This document shows, in pieces, positions 46,901 through 58,379 of a stretch of 64,000 nucleotides of DNA (its first letter is position 1; the number at the start of each line of letters is the position of its first letter). Both the position numbers and the translations under genes were made by a program. The DNA comes from Schistosoma mansoni (taxonomy: Eukaryota; Platyhelminthes; Trematoda; Strigeidida; Schistosomatidae): NCBI RefSeq assembly GCF_000237925.1, contig NC_031496.1, positions 8,347,711 through 8,411,710 of the forward strand, given 5' to 3'. The notes under the pieces were generated by a model that did not search any database, was not told the DNA's origin, and worked only from the letters and a program-made list of their open reading frames with translations.

Positions 46901-48259
46901 AGAGTAGGATTAAAAACGATCTTTGGAATCCTACTTATAGCATACGCGGCACAACATCAAATGTCTCTGAAAGCCAAGTAAGTACACCTGTTCTGATATT
47001 TTGTTGTCTCGGCAGTTTGTCCAGATGTTTATCCGTTTAACTGTTATTCATACAGTTGTTCATTTGTTTTGTTGGTATAATCAACCCACTTACTTCCTTT
47101 CTTTTCTCCTCCGCATTTCAACTACATAGTTTTTTATTGGATGTTATAACACCTCTGCACAACAATGTGACATCTACTGGTTCTACGAAATCTACTCTCA
47201 CGGAACAAATACACCAAATTAAGTTCCAGAATTCGCTCGCCTATAAATAACAATCGAATTCACCTATAATAGCGCACGTGATCGGGTAAACTACCCGGAA
47301 GCTTTTTACCTTAATATCGATTCCCACTATAGTTATTTATGCATAGTTACTCCTACATAGTTTTTTCAAATGTTCATTTTTATTATCCATCATTATCATC
47401 TGAAAATTTATTGCATTGAGTCCTTTAAAGTAGGACACTTATCCACATACTGCTTGGAGATAGTAAATGAAGTGTTTAAATATGTTTAGTGACCGTGTTT
47501 AAGAAAGCAAAAGTGAGACTATATTAGACTATCCATACATGCACGAGCAACTTAATATTTCTGTTCATCTCAAAGTTGACTAGATGAGCTTGAATCTATA
47601 ACTCAGTATCCCTGTTCACTATATGTAAAGGCATTTTGTCTGAGTTATACAGGTTTTCACTTCGATGTTTCCCATGTCAACCATAACATCTTGTTATCCT
47701 CTGTGATTTGCGTTTCGATCATTTGTATCAAAAAATTTGTCACCAAATGTTAAATCATGTTGTTCTACTTAATTTACTCACAGTGCCATTCTCTATCACA
47801 TCTATTCAGAAGATGAAACCTTGGTATTAAACATTATAGATATTTATTTTCTGACTAAATATTTTTGGCCCTTGACAGAATCGTATATTTTCATTGACCA
47901 AACCTTGTACATAATTAGATCGATCATGATTTGTTTCAAGGGTGCTGGGTCTGCAGATCAAGTGTTTGTTAAAGAAACCATGGATAACCCCTATGGTTAA
48001 ATGTCCGAGTTACAAATCACAAGATGAACATATTTATGGACGATTGGATAGTGAGTAATAATAGAAGAATGAAATACCCAAACATATGAAAAAAGAAATG
48101 CATACAGCTGATTTAAAGTAAGTTTCGGGATAACAAGGATACACTTATTTGACACGTATTATTAGTCTTCCGTGATAGCATAAGTCCGTATAAGTATTTG
48201 GCTGAAAAGGACTTGCTATGACGTTTTTCAGACGTCACAACAAAAATTTTATGAGTTAC
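46901..48259. other. Spacer without recognisable gene
   Basis: Divergent side of the RING gene. Open frames such as 47056-47250 have no motif. The promoter of the RING gene should lie just right of 45855, but I see no distinctive core element. Confidence 0.35.
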
Positions 48260-48425
48260 TGTGATGTTTGTATGAACTAATGATACTTCCGTACTTGATG
48301 TCTGTTTGATTTCGAATTTTAAATACAATAGGTTTGATACTGCTCACTTAGATCTGTTTCGTTTAAAATGCGCTATTTCGGAGATTCTAAGTTGAATAAC
48401 AATTCAAATACTTCTAAATATCACA
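48260..48425 (+). repeat. Left LTR of the Gypsy-like fossil
   Basis: 166 bp, TG...CA ends, same length as the right LTR. The open frame that begins inside it is LTR sequence and not a gene. Confidence 0.8.
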
Positions 48426-50470
48426 TTGATTTCATGATGGAGCCTGTGATGGAACAGTTGGACATGCATTTAAGTTACGAATCTTTCGAAGATCACATAA
48501 AAAGGTTCGAAATCTGGAGCATGACGAAAAAATTATTAATTTATTGCGTCGTTTAATCAAGATTATTACGGTGAATTCAAATAAATGTTCATTATGTCTA
48601 TATAGTTCCTAATGTCTTGGATACCCAGTTGATGGTAAAGCTTTTAGACTAGATATGAAACAACTGGCGCCACTGACAAATGCCCTATCTCCGAAAATCT
48701 TTACTGCACTACGTTCACTAGTGGGTGCTCTCCAAAAGTATTTCCATTTTATTCCCAATTCGTCTTGTCGTCCCGATTGTTTATTCAATATTTTGGCATC
48801 GAATTCAATCAAATGGGGTGAGAAACGAGAGTCATGCTCACGGAGTCTACTAAATTTTCTTTAGAGCGATGCTGTTTTTCAAACTTACTGCCTCGTTGTA
48901 CATGTTGTACTTATTACAGATACATAACCTGTGGGTATTATTACAGTTTCAGATCAGTGAGGCAGACCAGTAATCTTTGTTTTATACAAACGTACTCTTA
49001 CTGAACAAGGTTATTCAAAAACTCGGGCTGTTAAAAGAGTTTATTAATATTTATTCAGAAAGAGATTCATTATTGTTACTGATCGTGAAGCTTTAAAGTT
49101 CATTTATTATCCTAAAAAATCCTTAGCGCGCCCTTCAGCTTCTATAGTTCAACGATGAAGTATCTCTTTCAGTGCCTATGACTATACGGTTCAGCAAAGG
49201 AGTGACAAACAATTTCAACACGTTGGCTACATTTCTCGACATTCATTGCAAGATAAACCTGTTAATACTTCAGACTGTTTGTTAGTTCAACCTTTTCTGG
49301 TGAGACAAAAAGATTTCATTAGAGAAACTCGTAGATACTTTGGACGTGTACTCAGCGCTATACGAAAAGGTTTGAATGATAATCTGAAACGTAGATTTCC
49401 TGTCTATTTTCCAAAGCCAGATGTGTTATCCACTACTCCTGATGGTATTTTGTGTCTAATTGATCGTCTTGTTATTCCCCCTTCATTACATAAATCTATC
49501 GTTGAAAATCTTCATAGTGGAGATTTAGGTGTTGAGAATATGAAGTTATTGGCAAGGCTAACATGTTGGTGGCCGGATATAAATGAAGATATATGTCGTA
49601 CAGCAAACAATTGTGAAAAATGTCATAAGTTGAATAGTCAGTCTTCGAAGTGCGCTCCATGACCAGTATCGTCTGAGGCCTGGCAGGGAATTCATGCAGA
49701 TTATTATGGTCCACTTCTTGGCAAATACAATGTACTTCTGGTTATTGATTCTTTCTCGGAGTGGCCTATAGTCAATTTCACAACTTTACCAAATTCTGAC
49801 TTCACAATCCAAGCATTAAGGGAGGTGTTTAGTCGAAGAGGGACTCCCATGCTGTTACTGATAGTGGCTTTCATTTTGCTGCGGGTGCAGTCGCTACCTG
49901 GTTGAATGGTATAGGGTGCAAACATCTATTTACTTCTCCTAGACACCGTTGTTCCAATGGTCAGGCAGAAAATTTTGTCAGGACATTGAAAACTGTTATT
50001 GATTCTATTGCTGCTTCAACATATAAGGAACTGGAGAGCGGAGCAGATACATTTCTACTTCAATATAAAAATGCTAAACAGTCTGTGACGAAAGAGAGTC
50101 CATCTAAGCTATTAAAGGGAAGGATTCTTCGTTCGGATGTGAGTTGTTTAGAGTCTGTAGAATTTACATATTATCGTGGAAATGATCTTCGACAGCCACG
50201 GGGATTGTGGTGAAGAATGTAAAGAAATCTATGATGCGAATTCCAGATATACATGATTTAGGTATATATAACCGACATGTTGATCAAATACAATTCCAGG
50301 AATAAGGTAAGCCTGTTCCAATTTCGGTTGTCAATTCTGATACTAATGGGTACATTCGTGACAATACAGAATTTAAATTCAATACACTGTCGGATATACA
50401 CAGGATGAACCTTAGGAGAAGACGTACAATCGAATACAGAAACTTGAAAGTCAATTTAAGTTGTGGCTTA

Positions 50471-50636
50471 TGTGGTGTTTGTATGAACCAGTGATCCCTT
50501 TGCATTTGATGACTGCTTGATATTGAATTCCAAATATATTACGTTCGTTTGTGCTCACTTAGTTGTGTTTGGTTTAAATTGCGCTATTTCGGGCATTCCA
50601 ATTTGAATAATAGTTCAAATACTTCTAAATATCACA
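50471..50636 (+). repeat. Right LTR of the Gypsy-like fossil
   Basis: 166 bp, ending with the shared acttctaaatatcaca block, followed by the 5-bp target duplication gttac. Confidence 0.8.
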
Positions 50637-50641
50637 GTTAC

Positions 50642-51867
50642 GTGTATTGTTGTGTTGTGTTTATTAAGAACGTCGGTAGTAAAATATATGTTTAAATCGA
50701 TATAATATCTTACCACCAGAGTACTGAACAAAAATCAAACATTTATACTGTAGCGTAACACCAAAAACTGGTAAGCTTTTCAATAATTTTTGAATTTACA
50801 TAAAGTAAACTAATTGAAACTACCGAAAATTCAGTATTTAGTCTGAACTCAGAGATAACGAACCAGTTTATTTAAGTAGACCAAACTACTTTCTTCTGTA
50901 TGAAGTACGAAACATTTTTCAATGACTCGTAATAAATTATATCAAAAACACTCCGGGCTCAATTTAAACGGTTCTAATTTAAGAAAGAAAACAGAATATT
51001 TCGAAGGTACAGAAAATCTCGAACGGTATAGCCTATGCTAAACAGTCAAAGGTATTCCTAGCACGAAATAACGAGCTAAACAGATGAAGGAATGTTTGAT
51101 AAATAATTGTTCGGTATCTGAGAATCAATGAAAGAATTTCCGACAAGATCGGATCAAATATCTATTTGAAAGGATTCGAGTGACTGTTCCCAGATGACAA
51201 TCAAAGGTCAACAATCATTGATTGGATCACGTCGTAACTTCATCCCCATAGTCAATGATCCGGCAACACACAACGGTAAAATAAATTTAAAGACGTAAAT
51301 CTTTAGCCAAAGTCGAATAATAAGTGTCCAAACAAAGAAGATTGAAGAAAAGAAAACGTGGTTACACGAGACCTGAGTAGAAGTTAACATACAAGACAGA
51401 GAAAAAGAACAACATCAATGCAGCGAACAAAGGATGGGATTGATTTTATCTTACGAACAGATTGTGGTAAATTATTCTAGAGTCTGAAAAAAAGTAATTC
51501 ATATAGACAAATTATCTAAAATGGGTTTGTTTCACTAGTTACAATATTGAACTACGTGACTGGATATAATGGATAGTTTACTAAGTATTTTGAAGAAAAA
51601 GATAAGATTTAGTTTCAGTCTTACCTTCCACAAAGAGTCAAACACAAGTTTATCACATCTGGAATTACAATTCAAGGTACAACCAGTTTCAAAATCCGAA
51701 GTGTAAATCATCTCTGTGTACTGATTCCAACCTTAATTTATCCTTCATGCACTTACTATTAAGAATAAGCGTGCAGTATTCTAGAAATGATCGAACACAA
51801 ACTTTGTACATCAAAACTGACATAACTTACATTGTAATAATGATTACTAGAAAAAGTTTTAAAAAGT
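50642..51867. other. Spacer without recognisable gene
   Basis: AT-rich sequence to the right of the LTR fossil. No motif or shared repeat was seen. Confidence 0.4.
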
Positions 51868-52000
51868 AAATCTCGCGCGGCGGGATCGTTGATGCGCACT
51901 GCTGAGGAGTCCCACAATAGGATGAAACGGCCGTCAATTGCTTTCAAGTTTTCCATGATGGTCTAACTTCAATCGACTCGTGATGATCTCAACTATATAA
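51868..52000 (+). repeat. W-family hammerhead retroposon, 5'-truncated
   Basis: Starts within box B (tctcgcgcggcgggatcg). It keeps CTGAGGAG (51902-51909), GTCC with GGAT (a G-U closing pair), GAAAC and the palindromic ACGGCCGT before the cleavage C. The 3' strand of stem I reads aattgc instead of cagtgc, so stem I is weak. The tail ends ctcaactata. Confidence 0.75.
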
Positions 52001-53288
52001 TATATTTTTATTAACCGAAGAAAAACAAAATCAGCCTCTTTATTATTTCTAATTCCCAAAGGGCGTATACATCGATACATACACACACATATGCACAAAT
52101 AAATGATTTCAACGTTCTCGTTCATTATAATTACGTTTTCATATTAATGACAATTGAACTAAAATTTAATGACTTTAATATTTGTTTATATATATTCAAG
52201 TTTATTAATGTGCGTTCGCATCCTAATGTGTATAATATACGGTCATAAATGTATCCTATAATAAATTTAACACCTAAACCATTGCCCATTTTAATTACTT
52301 GTCATAACTAAATTATTGAAGTGAAAAACTAGAAAACACTAAGGGGTGTTACAATGGTGGTGATGGTGGGGGGAGTGAAATAAATAAAAAAGACTCATTG
52401 TCATTTCCATTATTCCCCCCCCCCCAGAAATTTTCTGACTACAGAGACAAATAATTGTATGTGGGTGTTTTATGTTAATATAGGGTTAAAGTTAATTTGA
52501 TAATAAGCAACAAAATAATACATAGATAACAACCTTTGAATATATATATATATATACATCAATAAACTGGTGGTTGGTGTAAAAAAGCAGACAGTTAACA
52601 GTTTTCTTTACGTTTCTGTAACCATTAACTGAGCCTTGGCGACTATAAATTTTAAACAAATTATTTATAATAGATTTAATGCCATTTCTGCTAGGGTTTG
52701 TTTTTAACAATTCACTGTAATTAGTTAGTTGTCACCATTGCTTTTACCTTTATATATATGGTTATTCCCTTATTTTCTTATCGGTATAATGAATTGAAAT
52801 CCCATGAGGTAAACAACTGTCTAGAAATAATGAAATATATACATAGAGATTAAGTGTGATTGTTTTTCAAAAGTGAATACATGATTAGTTTAATAAAACA
52901 ACAACAACAATAATAATAACAAAAATAAATCTTTTCCTTTTTTTAAAAAAAATAAAAAAAATATAATTGTAATCTTTAAAGTATTATGTAATAAGACAGA
53001 AATTAGGTAGTTTAGCACTGATTGGATTTAGTATAGGAAAAGGTATATGTGTATTATAATTCATATTGTTTTATCTAATTATTTTGTCGAAGTAGCAATT
53101 CAAATGCTCATTATGATTAATAGATTTACATGAAAAGGAATTAGATAGTTGATTGAATAGCCGAAATCAGGATAAATCAGACAATTTCGTTGCTTGAGGA
53201 AGTAGAAGAATGATAAGTAAGATTTATAACTTAGGTGGACGCTTTTGGTGTTAGTGTGTTTTGTAAGTTGGATGCTTTGATTGTAAAG
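52001..53288. other. AT-rich spacer with simple-sequence tracts
   Basis: Holds a C run of about 11 at 52417-52427 preceded by a G-rich ggtggtgatggtgggggg at 52360-52375, an AT run near 52540-52556, and AAC/AAT and A-rich runs at 52898-52970. No gene was recognised. Confidence 0.5.
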
Positions 53289-53590
53289 CTTTTACAATTG
53301 ACTGATCACTGGGTGGTGATCAATGTCATGCGTGTCAAGTCCTACTTAGTGGTGATCGAATGCTACTCAGTGATCAATCAATTGTGATTACACCTCCGTC
53401 CTACAGGTCGGTCGCGGCGCGAATACCTCAGTGGTAACGTCTCTTACTGAGAAGCTGGGCGACACAGGATCGAATCCGTCAGGAAGCACCAGTTCCCTCA
53501 AAATTACAGGTACACCTTGCTGACGAGTGCCAAGTAGCAAGAAACCCGCGTCCAGGGTTTCCTGTTGACCACCTCCAACCACCATCTTAT
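53289..53590 (+). repeat. T-family hammerhead retroposon with inverted 5' segment
   Basis: Near the 5' end, acaattgactgatcactg (from about 53294) and cagtgatcaatcaattgt (to about 53388) form an inverted repeat with one mismatch. The tRNA-like head follows (acctcagtggtaacgtctc; box B ggatcgaatcc), then a hammerhead at about 53515-53560: stem I ACCTTG/CAGGGT (one G-T pair), CTGACGA, GTGC/GCA, GAAAC, GTC. Position 11.1 is A instead of C, so the closing pair of stem II is lost. Confidence 0.75.
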
Positions 53591-54639
53591 CTCAACGTAG
53601 AGCTTTCATTGTTATTCTGAACAAAATTATCAGTGCTTTAAAGTTAGTTCTGATGACTTTTTGTAATTGATAGTCTTTGTGGGTTTTGCTCTTTTCATTT
53701 TGTTTCCTGTATTCATGCTGACTGCCTATTTTGGTGACTGATTGACCTCTTCCATATAGATTGATAAATTGGATGTACGTTGGTGTGTTTACCGATTTCC
53801 GAGTGGTATGAATGCCATACTCTTAGATATTCCCCGGGACTCTTAGTGTTCCTAAGATTCATAACTTCAATCTTCTCTAATGGAACTCATATCTATGGTT
53901 GTCCATATGAGTTGATCTCAATGATAATAAATCAATATCACCTCATTTCTAATTTGTGTTCATGTATGAGTAAGTGATGAGGATAATATTTCTCATAACT
54001 GCTGTAACCTGTTTTTCAGATGGAGAGGCATCTATCTTCTATTGTTATGCCTTTCGGTTTGCTGATGTCGTTCACAACAAAAACAATAACTCGGCGATTA
54101 AATATTTAGCTTAAAGAGCCTACCATTGAAAGAGGAGAAATATTTGGAATTACATTATCGACAGCAAAAAGAAAACACTATATGTCAGTTTTCTAAGCTA
54201 TCACAATGCTGAATTTACTTGATATAACATCAGACCTCAATTTTAAGAGAAAACATAAATTTTGTAATGTTCATATATCGTTTATAGGTTGGATATTCAT
54301 TTACCTTCGATTAATTTGTTTGTAGTTAAGTCGTTTATTTGAAGCAATCACGTAGCTTTCATGTCGGTTTTTTTAGAGAGCGTTATAAAATTCATCTTTA
54401 CCTATTGAGAGAGAACATAAGTTAAACCATTTTTCTGTAGCTTTGTTCATATGTGAAAGGTAGTTTTTCGACAGACTCTATATTTGAGTCATTTAGACGA
54501 CGTGATATCAATTTTGTTATGATTACTTTGATGAAATACATTCGTGATCAACTGAGTAAAAACGAATGCCCACCAAACTTTCTAATAAAACGGAACCTAA
54601 AGTAAAATTACAGATAACACTGAAGAAGGTTTTATTTAA
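53591..54639. other. Spacer without recognisable gene
   Basis: No conserved coding segment or shared repeat was seen. Confidence 0.4.
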
Positions 54640-54975
54640 GCTCAAACGTGATATAACCAACGAGATAGTGATATTGTAGTGTGGTCTACTTATATCCATA
54701 TAAGTAGTATATGGTGGTGGTCAGACTTAGAATGTATTTTGGCAGAAGACCGATAAGACAAGAACTGAAATGAAGCGCAATTGGTAGGAAAATGCATGAA
54801 CAATGAAGTTAGAGAAGATGGATTGATATTTATAGAAGGAACAGTGAAGATTAAGACAATTGGTTGTTATTTTGCAAATTAATTGTTTACTGTATGATAA
54901 TCAGAATTTAGTGAGATAGTCTGTAACTTGTGTGTAAACGCATCCGATTGTCCCCAGTGGTGTTTTTGTTCACTA
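54640..54975 (+). repeat. Dispersed repeat D, partial copy
   Basis: Matches 17450-17740 over several blocks, including attgtagtgtgg/attgtggtgtgt, gattaagacaattggttgtt and ccgattgtccccagtggtgt. It is followed by an AT palindrome (ttaattaattatataattaa) at about 54979-55020. Confidence 0.5.
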
Positions 54976-55269
54976 TAGTTAATTAATTATATAATTAATT
55001 AGTTAATTATAATTAACAAGCGTTTCCATAAGTGAGCTTCGGTGTGACGGAAAATAGATTTCAATTGACAGACACAAATCGAAAGTCAGTTTTACCCATC
55101 ACAAAATCAAAACTATTCTTGATTACTACACACAAGTAAAAAAAGTGTTCATAGTTTCACCTATTTTATTGATAAAATAACCTACAATACAATGTATAAG
55201 AAAAGCCATAAAACGACCAGCTAACACAGCTAAGTAATGTTTTTTATTATTCAGTCAGTCGATAGAGAG

Positions 55270-55570
55270 TGCACAAACTAAGGACAAATTGTGTACTTCC
55301 ATTGTCTCTATGTGCATTCACCAGTTCAACTGTTCTTATGGAACCACTATATTTCTAAACATCACCTTTCTTCGTTGATCAAAAGGGAAAATAATACAAT
55401 AGGAAGCTCTGTATTGTTACATTTAATAGTTATAGGTCATCACATTAATATGAATTTAGTTTCCAAAGTTATTTTTAGAATTCTGTCGAACTTGCCTTAT
55501 TTTATCAAACCTTCTTTTTTACAGACAACAGTAACCAGTGGTATACACATCAATAAATTTAATCTTTGTT
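55270..55570 (+). mobile_element. Penelope-like element, GIY-YIG region remnant
   Basis: The plus strand reads SMCIHQFNCSYGTT, matching [14 protein letters not shown] of the copy at 28640-29460. The catalytic YIG..R positions are lost. The following text up to 55570 aligns loosely with the same element's C-terminus. Dead scrap. Confidence 0.6.
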
Positions 55571-55796
55571 AACAGAAAAAGTTTATTCAGCCTCTTAATT
55601 TACCATGACTTTTTTCGTCTTAGTTACAAGAATTTTTTCAAAATTTTCATTTCTATTCAGTTTTAATTAGGAACTTTACTATACATGACCTATCTATCCT
55701 AATAATCTGATTTTCTAATTTCCTTTCAACCCGTTTTTACTAATCACCTACTATTAGTTTTACAAATAACAGTAAACATTAAATTCATTTAGTATT

Positions 55797-56092
55797 GTTT
55801 GTTTGAATCTTCCCATTGATGTTTAGAACTGCAGCTGGTCAGTCACTAATTGGCATATGTGCATACCGTGCGTATTGCCTCGATATAGCCTTAATTCACA
55901 AGCATTGTAAGCAAAGATGGACTCAGTGGCCGAGTTTATAACGCGATGGCGTTTGAAGCGAAAGGTACTGGGTTCGAGTTCCAGAGTGAACATGAACTCT
56001 GGTTTGCAGGTACATCCATTTGACCAGTCCTAAATAGGACGAAACGCCTGTCTTGGATTCCACTGCTAGCCACTATCCATCTTTGCTTACAA
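55797..56092 (+). repeat. Sm-alpha-type hammerhead retroposon with inverted neighbour segment
   Basis: At 55921-56076 lie the tRNA-like head (gtggccgagtttataacgcg; box B gggttcgagttcc) and a hammerhead whose core reads TTGACCAG, so it is damaged; GGAC and GAAAC remain. It is bracketed by a perfect 16-bp inverted repeat, ttgtaagcaaagatgg (55905-55920) and its complement (56077-56092). The 55797-55904 part is the distal Sm-alpha segment (cf. 35320-35426) in reverse orientation. Confidence 0.8.
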
Positions 56093-56550
56093 CAGGAAAC
56101 ATTGTTCAATTTCGAAATTATTTAATTCTTATTCTTACGTAACGAATTGTTATGGTTAATCATTGGAACAATTTCATCTATTTTTTTTTCTAATTTTACA
56201 TCTCTTCACCTTGTAACGGACTACAGTTTTATGTAAGACATTGTAAAATTGGTTGACCACCGCTTATTTAACATTTACTTCGTTCTTAACTGTTAAAAAT
56301 ATTAATGAGAATAGAAACTTAATGTGAGATTAAATCGTAAGAATTATTTCTTCACTCAACTTGCAATCTTAAATACATATATGACGAGAAATATCAGTGA
56401 ACAAAAGAGATATACTCAACCATTTGTTTTACGTTACCCAACTTCTAACCCAATAATTCAATGGTCATTTTAAATTTTTGATGATTTAACTTGGTTAATG
56501 TACAATAAATCTTTCATTTTGTATTTTCATAACTTAAATTCATCATATTC
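56093..56550. other. Spacer without recognisable gene
   Basis: AT-rich; nothing recognised. Confidence 0.4.
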
Positions 56551-56560
56551 AAATATTATC

Positions 56561-56863
56561 AGAATGGGGGTTTGTGAATATTGTAGTAATTTTCAATCGA
56601 TGAATTCATGAGTCGATTAAAGCTAGAACATCATGGAAAACCTGGAAGCACTAGATGGTCGTCTCGTCCTAGTATGGGACCCCTCAGTAGCGTGCATCCA
56701 CGATCCCGCACACGGGACTCGGACCCAAGGCCTACGGTCTCGCGGGCGAACGCTTAACCTCTAGACCACTAAGCTGGCATTCAACGGTGTGAATGTCTAA
56801 CTTCAACCAATCCACGATATTGTGTGACCGTCCACCGTCTAGCTTTAATCGACTCATGAATTT
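56561..56863 (-). repeat. W-family hammerhead retroposon with 10-bp target duplication
   Basis: Flanked by aaatattatc at 56551-56560 and 56864-56873. The minus strand has the box A/B head (agcttagtggtctagaggtt, then a degraded box B) and a hammerhead with CTGAGGGG and GAGAC in place of CTGANGAG and GAAAC. Two core positions are changed, so it is inactive. The ends gatgaattcatgagtcgatt and aatcgactcatgaattt are inverted. Confidence 0.82.
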
Positions 56864-56873
56864 AAATATTATC

Positions 56874-57695
56874 GCTACTATCATTCATATATCGTTTTAT
56901 CTCTATCATTGAAGATAAGTAATATCACATGCAGGATTTAAGTAGCACTCAAATCACCTTACCATTACCTACTCAGCTCATATTACTCCATCCATTACCT
57001 AATTATTGACTGGAGAATTGTTCTGATTTGTGATTATGTTTCATAACAAATACTCAAAAAATCTACGTCTATGTTATAGGTTAGTTCTGATTAAAAGTAT
57101 TTTTAGTAAAGATGAGTTTTTAAAATGAGTTTTAAAATGAGTTTCAGATTTTCTAATCGATAATTCATTGGCTAGTTTAACTCATCTAAATCAAAATTGG
57201 TTGATCTAGAATATGACTCGGAAGCTTATAGTTCTCTTGGTAAGCTGTAGGCAAGTAAATTTCTTGTAATCTTAAAGTTTACATATATCAGTCGTGCCAA
57301 GATTGTAAATTAATTATTAATTTTCTTACAAGCTTTCTTCCCTATTCATTATTCTCTAAATAGCAGTCACAACAAAGTGTTCATTTTTAAGTAGGCTATA
57401 GGTCTTGATTAGCTTGTGAGACTGAAATCATATAGCTTGAATGAGTTTGAAAGCCCATATTAAATATACCTCAATCACAAACTGAGATGAAATATCTTGA
57501 TAGTAAATAGCTAAATATATTTTCTATGGGAGATCTATGAAGATTCTGTAAAATTTATAACTAACATTATGAACTGATCTTGACTAAAAAAAAGATCCAG
57601 AACTTCCCAATTTTTACTGTTGATTTAACCAAGACTAATTTCTGATGTTCACTATGAAATGAAATATAAAACAGCCGGAATGGTTATTAATTAAA
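56874..57695. other. Spacer without recognisable gene
   Basis: AT-rich; a tandem-like aaaatgagtttt motif repeats near 57115-57145. Nothing else was recognised. Confidence 0.4.
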
Positions 57696-57709
57696 ATAAA
57701 TAGATTTGT

Positions 57710-58005
57710 TATAGAAGGGGTTTTGTGGAGATTTAGTATTTATCAATGTTGAAAGCGTGAGTCAATTGGTTGCTCAATTTCGTGGATCAGTTGAAGTTAG
57801 ACATTAACACAGTTGGATGCCAGCTCAGTGGTCTATCGGTTAAGTGCTTCGACTCGAGACTGGTAGGTCCTGGGTTCGAATCTCGCGAGAGCACGTTCGT
57901 GGATGCGCACTGCTGAGGAGTCCCATAATAGGACGAAACGGCCGTCCAGTGCTTCCAGGTTTTCCATGGTGGTCTAGCTTCAATTGATTCACGCTTTCAA
58001 CATTG
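57710..58005 (+). repeat. W-family hammerhead retroposon, intact copy with 14-bp target duplication
   Basis: 296 bp between direct repeats ataaatagatttgt (57696-57709 and 58006-58019). Inverted 25-nt arms lie at 57744-57768 and 57981-58005 (one mismatch). Box A lies in gccagctcagtggtctatcg and box B in gggttcgaatctcg. The hammerhead at 57907-57952 keeps every core base. This is the youngest-looking W copy in the window. Confidence 0.9.
57907..57952 (+). ncRNA. Hammerhead ribozyme, apparently intact (W family)
   Basis: Stem I GCACTG (57907-57912) pairs with CAGTGC (57947-57952). The core CTGAGGA is followed by stem II GTCC/GGAC with loop CATAATA, then GAAAC. The 8 nt ACGGCCGT (stem III) precede the cleavage C at 57946. 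All universally conserved hammerhead positions are present. It is a type I layout, open at stem I. Stem III is only 2-3 bp in a monomer. Confidence 0.85.
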
Positions 58006-58379
58006 ATAAATAGATTTGTGTCAAGTATAATGTATGAAGAAGGTTAGAAAGAAGTTTAGAACGCTTAGCATTTCAATTTTCATCGCCTTACACTAAATCT
58101 TTGTAAAACTATCATTTTGTATGTGATAAATGTTTGTATCTATAGTTTTATATAAATGTTAAATGATGGATTTGATGCTTCGGTTGGGTTCTTTCGATGA
58201 AAAAAAACAAGTCGACAGAGTAATACACTTAAGTTTGTAAACATAATATTAAAATGATAAAAGTGTATTCTGAAATAACTCTTATTTGCTGCGTTAGAAT
58301 AAGTTATGAAGACTTAAGTCTTCATTGATTTTCCAGCACAAAATTATAGAATTTCTTGGTAAAACATGAGAACCATACA

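Larger units (their letters stand above)
48260..50636 (+). mobile_element. Ty3/Gypsy-like LTR element fossil, internally deleted
   Basis: Two 166-bp LTRs, 48260-48425 and 50471-50636, start TGTG and end CACA. They are flanked by the 5-bp repeat gttac (48255-48259 and 50637-50641). Between them, in order, are a short gag-like start, the end of the reverse transcriptase, an RNase H remnant and an integrase with its zinc-binding segment and core. Most of gag and the front of pol are absent. The coding part is broken in many places, and the LTRs differ at roughly one position in five, so the insertion is old. The small size reflects internal loss. Confidence 0.85.

Noticed and set aside
48368-48556. 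Open frame beginning MRYFGDSKLNNN
   Set aside because: It starts inside the left LTR of the Gypsy-like fossil; the same text occurs in the right LTR.
52360-52556. G-rich/C-run region as a regulatory or G-quadruplex element
   Set aside because: Only one G run of adequate length is present and it sits among other simple repeats; no nearby gene start supports a role.
53388-53585. Minus-strand open frame MVVGGGQQETLDAG...
   Set aside because: It is antisense to the T-family retroposon head and ribozyme.
57840-57900. Possible functional tRNA gene
   Set aside because: Boxes A and B are present but no cloverleaf with a proper acceptor stem forms; the same head recurs in eight other W copies.
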